From CAYLMM01 sp964384825 (GTDB lineage: Bacteria > Krumholzibacteriota > Krumholzibacteriia > LZORAL124-64-63), in the NCBI GenBank assembly GCA_964384825.1, contig CAYLMM010000012.1:1-56607 (forward strand): DNA of 56,607 bases, given 5' to 3'. The translations under genes were made by a program, and so were the position numbers. Below the pieces are notes generated by a model. The model had not been told where the DNA came from and made no database searches. It saw only the letters and a program-made list of their open reading frames with translations. Below, one piece after another: positions 32,117 to 41,070 of the stretch; the stretch's first letter is position 1; each line of letters opens with the position of its first letter.

Positions 32117-33664
32117 CTAGATGTAGTTGAAAAGGCTCAACTGCATGAGACTGCTGGTCACCGCCAGGCTGGCCTGGTAGGCGGCCTCGGCCTGGCTGAG
32201 ATCCGTCGCGACCTTGGTCAGGTCGGCGTCGCGGATCAGCGAAAGACTTTCCCGGAGTTCGTAATCACGGTCGCTGAGGGCGGAATCCGCCCAGTCGAGC
32301 ATCGTCTGCTTGCCGCCGACGCCGACCTCCAGCCGATTCATGTGGTCCATGACCGATTCGAGCTGCGTCAGGGCGACTCGGATGCCCATCTGGTCGTTCG
32401 AGTTCAAGGCGGTCTGCAGGTCGTACATGACCTGGAAGACGTCGGTCGGCGCACCGTCTCCCAGGATTCCCAGAGCCGCGGCGGTGCCGCCGGGCGCGGC
32501 CTCGCTGATGGTGAACGGCGTCGAGACGGGACTGACGATTGTCAGCCCGTTGCTCGAATACTGGAGATCCAGGGGCGGCAGGCCGTAGGCGGCCACCGCG
32601 CCCTCGAAGATCGTCTCGAGGTGGCCGACCGTGGCCACGCCGGACAGGTCGATCGTCGCGGTCATGCCGTCGCATTCGACGATGATCGTCCCGAGCGGCA
32701 GATTGCCGGCCAGCGACGGGATATCCGACAGGAGGGTCGAAGCGGTCGGCGCGGGCCGGATGTCGGATCCGTCCAGCACCCCGACGTTCGAATTGCCCAC
32801 GATGCCCAGAGACAGCGCCGTCGAGCCGCCGGCGGGATCGGTGATCGTCAGGGGGCCGCCCGCCGGATCGGTGATCCGCAGGCCGCGTCCATCGGGAGCC
32901 AGGGTCGCGGCCAGGCCCTCGGCGTTCAGCAGGTCGATCACGTCCTGCAGATCGGAGGCGCCGGTCAGATCGACGCTCTTGGCGTTGCCCGAGGCGTCGG
33001 TGTAGAGGATCGAACCGGGCGTCCAGCCGGTTCCCCCGCCGATCGCGCCGAGCAGGTCGGTCGCGGCGAGGGTGGGCGACAGATCGGTCGAACCGGCCAT
33101 CAGGGCGTTGCTCGAACCGAGCAGTTCGGATCCCGGCACGTTGACCACGAGTTCGGTGCTCGGACCGATGCGGCTCGAGATCTGGCCGTCGTCGCCCTGG
33201 AAGACGACCTCGCCCGAAGGCGAAACCACGAAGGGCGGCACGTCCGACCGGTGGCCGGCGAAGATGTAGGTCCCGTTGACCTCGGAATTGGTCAGCGACA
33301 GCATCTGATCGATCAGGCCCTGCAATTCGGTCACGGCGTAGCCGTTGGTCTCGGACGTCGCGGTGCCCGAACTCGCGGACATCGCCAGCACGCGGGCCTG
33401 CGACAGGACGTCGTTCATGTCCTGCAGGGCCGCATCGGTGGCGTTGAGGACCGTCCGCGCGCGGCCGGAGTTGCGCTGGTACTGGGCGTTCTGCTCGAGC
33501 AGCGTCTCGTAGCTGCGGACCATCCCGAGGCCGGCCGGATCGTCGGCGTATTCGTTGATGCGCCGCAGCGTCGTGGCCTGCTGCTGCAGATCCATCATCC
33601 GCTGCTGGTTGATCTGGTTCTGCACGATGAGGCTCGTGTTCATCATGCTGTCGGTGACGCGCAT
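32117..33664 (-). CDS. flgL: Hook-filament junction protein FlgL
   Basis: FlgL joins hook to filament. The protein has 515 residues against 317 in Salmonella. The ends are typical: MRVTDSMMNTSLIVQNQINQQRMMDLQQQATTLRRIN and LTKVATDLSQAEAAYQASLAVTSSLMQLSLFNYI. The extra central part (about residues 200-400) holds two related units of about 95 residues, each ending in a TxALSLGIVG/TAAALGILG-type motif, likely beta domains on the surface. Confidence 0.94.
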   Translation of the reverse strand: MRVTDSMMNTSLIVQNQINQQRMMDLQQQATTLRRINEYADDPAGLGMVRSYETLLEQNAQYQRNSGRARTVLNATDAALQDMNDVLSQARVLAMSASSGTATSETNGYAVTELQGLIDQMLSLTNSEVNGTYIFAGHRSDVPPFVVSPSGEVVFQGDDGQISSRIGPSTELVVNVPGSELLGSSNALMAGSTDLSPTLAATDLLGAIGGGTGWTPGSILYTDASGNAKSVDLTGASDLQDVIDLLNAEGLAATLAPDGRGLRITDPAGGPLTITDPAGGSTALSLGIVGNSNVGVLDGSDIRPAPTASTLLSDIPSLAGNLPLGTIIVECDGMTATIDLSGVATVGHLETIFEGAVAAYGLPPLDLQYSSNGLTIVSPVSTPFTISEAAPGGTAAALGILGDGAPTDVFQVMYDLQTALNSNDQMGIRVALTQLESVMDHMNRLEVGVGGKQTMLDWADSALSDRDYELRESLSLIRDADLTKVATDLSQAEAAYQASLAVTSSLMQLSLFNYI

Positions 33665-33676
33665 GGTTCCTCCGCT

Positions 33677-35032
33677 CTAGATCATCGCCAGGAGGGTCTC
33701 GTACATCTCCTGGACCACCTGGATGACTTGCGCCGAAGCGTTGTAGGCGTTCTGGTAGCGCAGCAGGTTCGCGGCTTCCTCGTCGGTGTTGACGCCCCGC
33801 ACGCTTTCGAGCCGGTTGTAGACCGATTCGACGGCCTCGGTCTGGGATTCGTACCTGAAGCGCACGGTCGAGCTTGTCGACGCGATGTCCACGATCAAGG
33901 CGTTGTAGCGTTCGAGCACGCTCTGGCCGTCGCCCGGAGAGGCGATGGAAAGATCGGCGATCTCGCGGGCCAGGTCGGCGTCGCCCGCCAGACCGGACCT
34001 GGAGGTGGCGATCAGATCGGGGTCCGCGACCAGCGCCGGATTCAGCGCGATGTCCGCGGCGCCCTCGCCGGTGAAGAACAGCAGGCCGCTGCCGCCGGGC
34101 GTGCGTCCCTGCCCGTGCAGATCGTTGACCTGCCGGATGAGGTCCTGGGCCACCGCGTCGAGTTCCCGCTTGGCCTCGGCCACCTGGCCGTCGCGCATCT
34201 CGATCAGGCCGGCCAGGGCCCCGTTCGAGATCGGAATATCCTGGCCTGTCTCGCCGAGCATGACCTCGATCCCGCCCTCGATGGAATTGCGTCTGGTGAC
34301 GATCTGCTCGCAGTGACCACGCGAAACGACGGTGCGGCCGCCGATCGCGACATCCATCGTGCCGTCCTCGCGCTCGTTCGCATCCACCGCGGCGATCGTG
34401 GAGATCTGCTGCAGGATCTGATCGCGCTGGTCGCGCAGATCGTTGGCGGTCACGAGATTGGATTCGGCGGTCAGGATCTGCTGGTTCAACAGGGCGACCG
34501 ATTCGAGCAATCCGTTCAGGGCGTCGGCCTGGTCGCGGATCTGATCATCGAGCGAGGCTTCGAGTTCCTCGAGCCGGCCGTAGGTCGAGCCGATGTCCGC
34601 GGCCAGGGCCTCCCCGGCGTTGATCACCGCCGGGCGCAGGGAATCGTCGACCGGCGGCGAGGCCAGATCGCTCCAGGAATTGAAGAATTCGGTCAGCGCG
34701 TTGCCCAGATGGTTGTTGTCGATCGAGCCGAAGATCGTCTCGACGCCCTGGAGCGTCAGATCCATCTGCTCGTAGGTGGCCAGGGCCGAGCTCTGCTCCC
34801 GGTACTGCGCCACCAGCATTTCGTCGCTCATCCGGCGCACCCCGGTGATGGCCGTGCCGGCGCCGAGGATGCCGTAGGTCGTCATCACGCCCGGGCGGGA
34901 CGACGAATCCACGATCTGCCGGCTGTAGCCGGCCACCCCGGCGTTGGCCGTGTTGTGGCTCGTGGTCTCGAGCGCGGCCTGGGCGAAGTTCATGCCCGTC
35001 AGGCTCGTGTTCAGAATGCTGCTCAGACCCAT
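33677..35032 (-). CDS. flgK: Hook-filament junction protein FlgK
   Basis: FlgK is the first junction protein on the hook. The protein has 451 residues, somewhat short for the family. The N-terminus (GLSSILNTSLTGMNFAQAALETTSHNTANAGVAGYSRQIV) and C-terminus (NTDEEAANLLRYQNAYNASAQVIQVVQEMYETLLAMI) are typical. It follows flgN by 14 bases and precedes flgL by 12. Confidence 0.96.
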   Translation of the reverse strand: MGLSSILNTSLTGMNFAQAALETTSHNTANAGVAGYSRQIVDSSSRPGVMTTYGILGAGTAITGVRRMSDEMLVAQYREQSSALATYEQMDLTLQGVETIFGSIDNNHLGNALTEFFNSWSDLASPPVDDSLRPAVINAGEALAADIGSTYGRLEELEASLDDQIRDQADALNGLLESVALLNQQILTAESNLVTANDLRDQRDQILQQISTIAAVDANEREDGTMDVAIGGRTVVSRGHCEQIVTRRNSIEGGIEVMLGETGQDIPISNGALAGLIEMRDGQVAEAKRELDAVAQDLIRQVNDLHGQGRTPGGSGLLFFTGEGAADIALNPALVADPDLIATSRSGLAGDADLAREIADLSIASPGDGQSVLERYNALIVDIASTSSTVRFRYESQTEAVESVYNRLESVRGVNTDEEAANLLRYQNAYNASAQVIQVVQEMYETLLAMI

Positions 35033-35046
35033 CTTCGTCCTCCGTG

Positions 35047-35577
35047 TCAGACCCTGCGCTCGATCACGCCCGGATTCGTGCGATGCCGCTGGCTGCCGTC
35101 ACCCTCGTAGCATCCGGTCGGATCCTCGGTCACTCCGTTGCAGAAGATCTCGGTCTCGTCGCGGATCAGATCGAGGCAGAACCGGGCCAGGATTCCGTTC
35201 TTCGCGTTCTGGCGATGGAGTTCGCCGCTGGCCTGCTGCCAGCGCGCGAGCGCTTCGCGCAATTCGTTCTTTCCCTCGCCGACGACCGACATCAGCGTCC
35301 GCGCGCTCAGGGTTTCGGGCGCGACATCCAGACGCCGCGCCAGCCCGCAGAGGCATTCCTCGCGCGCCCGCTTGGCCGCCTGGGCCTCGGGCAGATAACG
35401 CCGCCATTCGCGGGCGTTGGCCTCGAGTCGGGCCACGTCGTTGCGCCGCATGTACCGGTTCTGACGCACCGCCAGGCGCAGCAATCGCCGGTAGGCGTCC
35501 GCCTCGTCACGGAAGCACCGTCCGGCGCTTCGCGCTTCGGCGGGCGTGAGGGTCGTCGCCATCGTCGCTTCCAGCAT
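35047..35577 (-). CDS. flgN: FlgN-like export chaperone
   Basis: FlgN escorts FlgK and FlgL to the export gate. The protein has 176 residues, is helical, and has the FlgN pattern NRYMRRNDVARLEANAREWRRYLPEAQAAK and a C-terminal QNAKNGILARFCLDLI. It starts at ATG 35577, behind AGGAGG. The position directly before flgK supports the assignment. Confidence 0.85.
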   Translation of the reverse strand: MLEATMATTLTPAEARSAGRCFRDEADAYRRLLRLAVRQNRYMRRNDVARLEANAREWRRYLPEAQAAKRAREECLCGLARRLDVAPETLSARTLMSVVGEGKNELREALARWQQASGELHRQNAKNGILARFCLDLIRDETEIFCNGVTEDPTGCYEGDGSQRHRTNPGVIERRV

Positions 35578-35589
35578 TCGCGCGTCCTC

Positions 35590-36591
35590 CTAGGGCGTCG
35601 CGGTTCCGACGGACTGGCCGCCGCCGCGCAGGCGTTCATAGAGCGAAGAGACCTTCGCCACGTAGTTCTTCGTTTCCGGGTAATCGGGAACAGAATGCCC
35701 GGCGCGGGCCACCGCGCCCGGACCGGCGTTGTAGCCGGCAAGCACCAGATCCAGGCGATCGCCGAACTTCGACTTCATGCGCGCCAGGTAGCGGGCGCCG
35801 CCGGCGATGTTCTGCGCCGGATCGGCGATGTCCTCGACGCCGACCTCGCGGGCGGTGGCCGGCATCAGCTGCATCAGGCCCCGAGCCCCCTTGGTCGACT
35901 CGGCGTCGGCGTGGCCGGCCGATTCCTGGGTCATGACCGCCAGCAGCAGCTCCGGTTCGACTCCGGTCTCGCGGCTGGCCGAATGGATCTCGTCGCCGAA
36001 GCGGCGCAGCGAATCGGCCGCGGCCCCGCCCACTTCCGCCGCGCGCCGTTGGAGGCCGCCTTCGGTCTCCGCGGGCGCCAGGGCTTCGGCGTAGGTTTCG
36101 GACATGGCGGCCCGACGATAGGCGGCCAGACCGCGTGCGGCCTGCGGAGCCGGCGCTTCGACCGGCATCCGGGGCGCCCGCGTCGCGGCCGGCACCGTGG
36201 TCTGCGGCACGCTCTGGAATTCCCGCGCCGGATCGGCCGGAGCCAGAGGCGTCCCGGGCGCGGCCGGAGCCCCGCCCGTCTCGCCCCCTTCGACCGCCGG
36301 CAGATACCGGCGGACGATCATGTCGGCGATGCCGATGCCGTTGGGGCCGCTGCCGAGCTGCCGGGTCAGGACGTCGTCGTGCATCCGTTGGTAGGTATCG
36401 ATCTCGCCGCCGCCGTCGATCAGATCGGATTTCGGCACGGTCTCGCGCATCGACTGCAGCAGGGTGTTCATCAGGAGCCCTTCGAACTCCTGGGCCACCG
36501 CGCGCAGACGCTGCTCCGGAGAACCGGAACGGAGATCCGCGGCGCGTGACCGCGGATCGACCGTGGGCTGACTGCCGAATCCGACCTTCAA
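35590..36591 (-). CDS. flgJ: FlgJ-type rod cap fused to a lytic transglycosylase
   Basis: This protein has 333 residues in two parts. Residues 25-100 are the FlgJ rod-capping domain (VAQEFEGLLMNTLLQSMRETVP and DVLTRQLGSGPNGIGIADMIVRR). Residues 200-325 are an SLT lytic transglycosylase: likely catalytic E223 in MTQESAGHADAESTKGARGLMQLMP, then AGYNAGPGAV. A Pro/Ala-rich linker joins them. Salmonella FlgJ instead carries a GH73 glucosaminidase. It opens peptidoglycan for the rod. It has no signal peptide, as expected for rod export through the flagellar channel. Confidence 0.9.
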   Translation of the reverse strand: MKVGFGSQPTVDPRSRAADLRSGSPEQRLRAVAQEFEGLLMNTLLQSMRETVPKSDLIDGGGEIDTYQRMHDDVLTRQLGSGPNGIGIADMIVRRYLPAVEGGETGGAPAAPGTPLAPADPAREFQSVPQTTVPAATRAPRMPVEAPAPQAARGLAAYRRAAMSETYAEALAPAETEGGLQRRAAEVGGAAADSLRRFGDEIHSASRETGVEPELLLAVMTQESAGHADAESTKGARGLMQLMPATAREVGVEDIADPAQNIAGGARYLARMKSKFGDRLDLVLAGYNAGPGAVARAGHSVPDYPETKNYVAKVSSLYERLRGGGQSVGTATP

Positions 36592-36600
36592 GACATCCTC

Positions 36601-37734
36601 CTACATGACCACCAGTTCGGCCTGAAGCGATCCCGCCTGCTTGAGAGCCTGCAGGATGGCGATGATGTCCCGGGGACTGGCGCCGACCTCGTTCAGGAAG
36701 CCCACCACGTCGGCCACCGTGCCGGATTCCGGCAGGTGGACCACCGACGCCTGGCGGTCCTGCACGTCGGTCACGACCTCGGGGGTGACCACGGTCCGGC
36801 CGCTCTCGTTCCAGGAGTTCGGCTGCGAAACGTCGTAACGGGTCTTGATGACGACCTTCAGGTTGCCGTGGGCCACCGCGGCCTCGCGCAGCACAACGCC
36901 GCGGCCGACGATGATCGTGCCGGTGCGTTCGTTGATGACCACGCGGGCGGCGTGGTCGCCGACCGCGTTGACCTCGCCCATCCGGGCGATGAAGGCGACC
37001 GGGCTGTCCAGGAATTCCGCCGGCACGACCACCTCGACGCGCTGGGCGTCGGCGGCGTGGGCGGTGCCGGGACCGAAGAGCGCGTCGATACCGTCGGCCA
37101 CGCGCTGGGCGGTGGTGAAATCGGGATTGTGCAGCAGCCAGGCCATCCGGCCGGCCTTCATGAAGCCGCCGGGCAGCCGCTCGGTCACCCGCGCCCCGTT
37201 GGGGATCACGCCGACGGTCGAGTGGTTCTTGCGGAAGGAGTTGTTGGCGCCGCTGCGGATGTTGAAGCCGCCGATCGAGACCGACCCCTGGCACAGGGCG
37301 TGGACCCGGCCGCTTGCCGCCTTCATCGGCGTCATGACCAGGGTGCCGCCCTCGAGGCTGGTGGCGTCGCCCAGCGACGAGACGGTCACGTCGAGATGGC
37401 TGCCGACCGCGGCGTTGGGATCGATCTGCCCGGTCACCAGGACCGCGGCCACGTTCTTGAGCTTCAGCTGCGAGGCGGGCACCGTCACGCCGAGACGCTC
37501 GAGCATCGCGGCCAGGGAATTGACGGTGAACTCGGCGCTCTGACCGTCGCCGGTGCCGTTCAGCCCGACCACCAGGCCGTAGCCCAGCAGCGGTTCGCGA
37601 TCGACGCCCTCGACCATCGCCAGGTCCTTGACCCGCGAGGCGGGCGCGGCCTCGGCCACCGCCACGACCAGCGAAGCGAAGAGGATCCCTCCGATCAACC
37701 ACCATGCGAACTTGCGTTCCATCGCTTCCACCAT
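36601..37734 (-). CDS. flgI: Flagellar P-ring protein FlgI
   Basis: FlgI forms the P ring in the periplasm. The protein has 377 residues with a signal peptide (WWLIGGILFASLVVAVAEA). The mature part starts with SRVKDLAMVEGVDREPLLGYGLVVGLNGTGDG, and the C-terminus VGFLNEVGASPRDIIAILQALKQAGSLQAELVVM is typical. ATG 37734 or 37722 could be the start; neither has a strong ribosome site, which may reflect coupling to the upstream flgH. Confidence 0.96.
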   Translation of the reverse strand: MVEAMERKFAWWLIGGILFASLVVAVAEAAPASRVKDLAMVEGVDREPLLGYGLVVGLNGTGDGQSAEFTVNSLAAMLERLGVTVPASQLKLKNVAAVLVTGQIDPNAAVGSHLDVTVSSLGDATSLEGGTLVMTPMKAASGRVHALCQGSVSIGGFNIRSGANNSFRKNHSTVGVIPNGARVTERLPGGFMKAGRMAWLLHNPDFTTAQRVADGIDALFGPGTAHAADAQRVEVVVPAEFLDSPVAFIARMGEVNAVGDHAARVVINERTGTIIVGRGVVLREAAVAHGNLKVVIKTRYDVSQPNSWNESGRTVVTPEVVTDVQDRQASVVHLPESGTVADVVGFLNEVGASPRDIIAILQALKQAGSLQAELVVM

Positions 37735-37738
37735 CCCG

Positions 37739-38335
37739 CTAGAAGAGGAAGTTGAAGAGTTTGGTGACCACGCCGGGCTCGCTGGCGTTGTTGATCACGC
37801 CGGTGCCGTTGTAGGCGATGCGAGCGTCGGCGATGTACGTCGAGTAGATGGTGTTGTCCGGAAGGATGTCCCGGGCGCGGCACACGCCGCTGATCTCGAT
37901 CAGCTGGCGCTCGCCGTTGATCTCCACCATCCGGTTGCCGATCAGCCGGAAGTCCCCGTTGTGCAACTGCTCGGAGATGCGCACCGAGATCTCGGTCTGC
38001 AGATTGCCGGTGCGGGTCGTCTTGCCGTCGCCGGTGTACTTGTTCTCGGTGTCCAGGCCCCAGGCGTTCAGAACGTCGAGGAAGCCCAGACCGGGCCCGC
38101 CGGACATCTCGTTCTTCTCGTTGGCGTTGGTCTTCGAGGTGGCGTTGGCGGTCGTGCTCTCGACCACCAGGATCGTGATGATGTCGCCGACCCGGTGCGC
38201 CTTCATGTTGCTGACCAGCGACCGGCCGCTTTCGAGGTCGACCAGCGGTTCGAGGGCCGCCGCCGGATGCGGAAACGACGCCGCGAAAAGCACCGTCAGC
38301 AGGATCGCGGCCGCGCCGCGCAGATTCGTCTTCAT
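37739..38335 (-). CDS. flgH: Flagellar L-ring protein FlgH, without lipobox
   Basis: FlgH forms the L ring in the outer membrane. The protein has 198 residues. The core is clear: GDIITILVVESTTANATSKTNANEKN and GDFRLIGNRMVEINGERQLIEISGVCRARDI. The signal peptide (AAAILLTVLFAASFPHPAAA) ends without the usual lipobox cysteine, whereas FlgH in Salmonella is a lipoprotein. It starts at ATG 38335. The longer open frame upstream lies in flgA. Confidence 0.94.
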   Translation of the reverse strand: MKTNLRGAAAILLTVLFAASFPHPAAALEPLVDLESGRSLVSNMKAHRVGDIITILVVESTTANATSKTNANEKNEMSGGPGLGFLDVLNAWGLDTENKYTGDGKTTRTGNLQTEISVRISEQLHNGDFRLIGNRMVEINGERQLIEISGVCRARDILPDNTIYSTYIADARIAYNGTGVINNASEPGVVTKLFNFLF

Positions 38336-38340
38336 CGCGC

Positions 38341-39318
38341 TCACCTTTTCCAGGCCACGAGTCCCGGGCCGACGACGCGGCCGGTGACCAGGTTTCCGTT
38401 GAGATCGTTGCGCACGGTGATGATCTGGTCGCGCAGCCCGTCCTGCCGGGCGTGACCGTTGACCGAAACCGAAACGCCGTTCTTGCCGAGCACCAGTTCC
38501 ACCGGATCGCCCTGCCGAACCAGGGGCGTCTCGCGGACGGCCGAGACGCGCAGCAGGTCGCCCGCGGCCACGGCGCCGGCGGCGGTCATCCCGCGGACCG
38601 AATCGCGGCCGATGGCCAACGAGCGGTCGGCGGTCGCCAGATCGCGCCATTCCCAGGCGAAGCCTTCGGGATCCAGGGCCTCGCCGCGGGCGATGCCGGC
38701 GCGCGCGCGCCCGACCTCGCCGTAGACGTGGCAGATCACCGTGGCGGTGAATCGGGACACGCGTTCGGAATCCGAGACCCGCACGCGCACCAGATTGCGT
38801 CCCGCGGACAGGGGCCGCGGATTGTCGATTTCCAGACGCCACTCGCCGGCCACCGCCGGTCGTGGCGGCAGGCCGTCGACGCCGCACCAGGTGGACGGCG
38901 CGCCCGGAGGTCCGGGCGGCAGCCAATCGGACAGCGCTTCGACGAGCTTCCCTTGCAGCAGTTCGCCGTCGACGCGGCCGCCGGCGAAGCGGATCCGGCA
39001 TTCGTCGGCGCCGCCGATCTTCACGTCGGCCGCCAACCCAGCCCGCATCAGCCGGCGCAGGATGCTCTGCCGCGAAACCGAGGTTTCCAGGCCGGGACGT
39101 CCGCCGCCGCGGATCACCACTGCGGCGGCTTCGGCCGGGACCGGCGCCGAGACCAGGTCGCCGAGCTTGGCGGTCGTGCCTTCGACGTCGGCCGAATCGG
39201 CCAGTTCCAGGGTCCAGGCGTGCGTGGCCGACGGCTGCAGGAGCAGCAAAGCGGAGAGGCTCGCCACCAGGACGACCCCCTCCAGCATTCCGATCACGCG
39301 TCCGGACGGTTCGCTCAC
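38341..39318 (-). CDS. flgA: P-ring assembly chaperone FlgA
   Basis: FlgA helps FlgI form the P ring in the periplasm. The protein has 325 residues, longer than the usual 220-240. The N-terminal signal region (MLEGVVLVASLSALLLLQPSATHA) precedes a beta-rich half. The C-terminal SAF/ChapFlgA part has ARAGIARGEALDPEGFAWEWRDL and LRDQIITVRNDLNGNLVTGRVVGPGLV, which is diagnostic. A start further in (M11) is also possible for the signal peptide. Confidence 0.92.
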   Translation of the reverse strand: MSEPSGRVIGMLEGVVLVASLSALLLLQPSATHAWTLELADSADVEGTTAKLGDLVSAPVPAEAAAVVIRGGGRPGLETSVSRQSILRRLMRAGLAADVKIGGADECRIRFAGGRVDGELLQGKLVEALSDWLPPGPPGAPSTWCGVDGLPPRPAVAGEWRLEIDNPRPLSAGRNLVRVRVSDSERVSRFTATVICHVYGEVGRARAGIARGEALDPEGFAWEWRDLATADRSLAIGRDSVRGMTAAGAVAAGDLLRVSAVRETPLVRQGDPVELVLGKNGVSVSVNGHARQDGLRDQIITVRNDLNGNLVTGRVVGPGLVAWKR

Positions 39319-39323
39319 GTCGG

Positions 39324-40109
39324 TTACCTCTTGATCTGGTTGGTGGTCTGCATCATCTCGTCGGCCATGGTGATCGTCTTGGAATTCAGTTCGTAGGCCC
39401 GCTGGGCCGAGATCATGCTGACCAGTTCCTCGACCGTCTCGACGTTGCTCAGTTCCAGGTATCCGGATGAGATCTCCCCCATCCCCTCCTCACCCGGGAA
39501 ACCCAGAACCGGCGTGCCGCTTGCCGGCGATTCCACGAAGAGATTGCCGCCGCGGCTGCTCAAGCCGCCGACGTTCGGGAAGCGCGCGACCTCGATCCGG
39601 CCCAGGTCCTGGACCGTGCTGTTGTCGCCCTGCAGCAGCACCGAGACGGTGCCGTCGCGGGCGATGGAGATGTCGGTGGCGTCCAGGGGGATCTGCATGC
39701 CGGGCTCGATGCGGTAGCCCGTCGCGGTCACGACGTTGCGGTCGGCGTCCATCTTGAAGCCGCCGTCGCGCGTGTAGGCCAGCGTCCCGTCGGGCAGCAT
39801 GACCTGGAAGAAGCCGTCGCCCTCGATCATCAGGTCGAGGGGATTGCCCGTCTCCTGCACCAGGCCCTGGGAGAAATCCTTGTTCGTGGCGACCATCCGG
39901 ACGCCGTGGCCGATCTCGATCCGGGTGGGATCAGCCTCGCCCGATCCCCGCCCCGTCGGCGCGACCGACTGGTAGAGCAGGTCCTGGAACTCGACGTGGC
40001 TCTTCTTGAAGCCGGCCGTGTTCACGTTGGCCAGGTTGTTGGAGATCGTGTCGATGTTGGTCTGCTGGGCCTTCATGCCCGTGGCGGCCGTGTTCATCGC
40101 GCGGATCAT
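39324..40109 (-). CDS. flgG: Distal rod protein FlgG
   Basis: FlgG forms the distal rod. The protein has 261 residues, matching the family. The N-motif is MIRAMNTAATGMKAQQTNIDTISNNLANVNTAGFKKSHVEFQDLLYQ. The C-terminus has LELSNVETVEELVSMISAQRAYELNSKTITMADEMMQTTNQIKR, which is typical of FlgG. It follows flgF by 17 bases. Confidence 0.97.
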   Translation of the reverse strand: MIRAMNTAATGMKAQQTNIDTISNNLANVNTAGFKKSHVEFQDLLYQSVAPTGRGSGEADPTRIEIGHGVRMVATNKDFSQGLVQETGNPLDLMIEGDGFFQVMLPDGTLAYTRDGGFKMDADRNVVTATGYRIEPGMQIPLDATDISIARDGTVSVLLQGDNSTVQDLGRIEVARFPNVGGLSSRGGNLFVESPASGTPVLGFPGEEGMGEISSGYLELSNVETVEELVSMISAQRAYELNSKTITMADEMMQTTNQIKR

Positions 40110-40126
40110 GGTTCACCGTCCTCGGC

Positions 40127-40873
40127 TCAGGCCTGCTTGCTCAATTCGTTGATCGACTTGTCCAGCGTCTCGTCGGACGCCTGAACGACCTTGGATTCGA
40201 TTTCGAAGGCCCGCTGGGCCGCGATCATCGCCACCAGGGTGTCGATGGGACTGACGTTGCTCCCCTCGAGCATCCCCTGGACGACCTCGGTCTCGCCCGC
40301 GGACAGAGTGCGCGCGGCGACTCCTTCGGGGGCCTTCATCAGGCCCGAGCCCACGGGAGTCAGCTGGGCGGGATCGTCGAAAGCCACGATCGCCAGCCGG
40401 CCGATCTCGGCGCCGTCGACGCTGATCATGCCGTCCGGGGCGATGTTCATGGCTCCGTCGGGAATCTCGATCGGACCGCCGGCGCCCAGCACCAGATCGC
40501 CCGACATGGTCGCCAGGCGGCGGTTCCGGTCGAGTGTGAAGGCGCCGTCGCGGGTGTAGACTTCCTGCCCGTCGTGACGGACCTTGAACAGCCCCTCGCC
40601 GCGGATGGCGACGTCGGTGTCGTTGCCCGTCTGCCTCAGCTGCCCCTGGGACATGTCCAGCTGGCAGCGGAAGCCGAGTCCGGCGTTTCCGGACACGCCC
40701 ACCGGTTCGGAACCGGCGGCAGGCGCGGCCTGATCGGCGCCCTTCTCGAGCACCTGCGTGAGCATCTGCTTGAAGCCGGTCGCATTGGCGTTGGCCAGGT
40801 TGTTGGCCAGCACCTCGGTGCGCCGCATCTGGATGTTCATGCCGGTTTCGGATGTACGCAGACTCTTGAGCAC
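40127..40873 (-). CDS. flgF: Rod protein FlgF
   Basis: FlgF is a rod protein. The protein has 248 residues from GTG 40873, behind GGGAGGAAG. The open frame continues upstream, but that part covers the sigma-54 promoter and is noncoding. The N-motif MRRTEVLANNLANANATGFKQML and C-motif GMLEGSNVSPIDTLVAMIAAQRAFEIESKVVQASDETLDKSINEL are present. It heads the flgF-csrA transcript. Confidence 0.92.
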   Translation of the reverse strand: MLKSLRTSETGMNIQMRRTEVLANNLANANATGFKQMLTQVLEKGADQAAPAAGSEPVGVSGNAGLGFRCQLDMSQGQLRQTGNDTDVAIRGEGLFKVRHDGQEVYTRDGAFTLDRNRRLATMSGDLVLGAGGPIEIPDGAMNIAPDGMISVDGAEIGRLAIVAFDDPAQLTPVGSGLMKAPEGVAARTLSAGETEVVQGMLEGSNVSPIDTLVAMIAAQRAFEIESKVVQASDETLDKSINELSKQA

Positions 40874-40923
40874 GTTCTTCCTCCCGATCGACGGACTGGC
40901 GACAGTATCGCGCTGCCGGAACC

Positions 40924-40938
40924 GCAAGGGACGTGCCA
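40924..40938 (-). promoter_or_regulatory. Sigma-54 promoter of the flgF-csrA operon
   Basis: On the minus strand TGGCACGTCCCTTGC is an exact match to the sigma-54 consensus TGGCACG-N4-TTGC. Transcription would begin near base 40912, about 40 bases before the flgF GTG. A small inverted repeat GCCACAGGGTGGC (40992-41004), about 55 bases upstream, is a possible activator site but unproven. Confidence 0.88.
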
Positions 40939-41070
40939 GGGGTTTATTCGTTGCGATGGGGGAAGTTGCGGTCTTTCGGGAGGAGCGACCAGCCACAGGG
41001 TGGCCGTTTGCGGGTCACCCCTGGCCAATTACCGGCCGCGACGGCGTGCCGGTCGAAGGGGGGAAAAACT

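Noticed and set aside
31469..35110. A 1213-codon open frame on the plus strand across fliW, flgL and flgK.
   Set aside because: Three clear flagellar genes lie on the other strand; the frame is long only because of GC bias and shows no domain.
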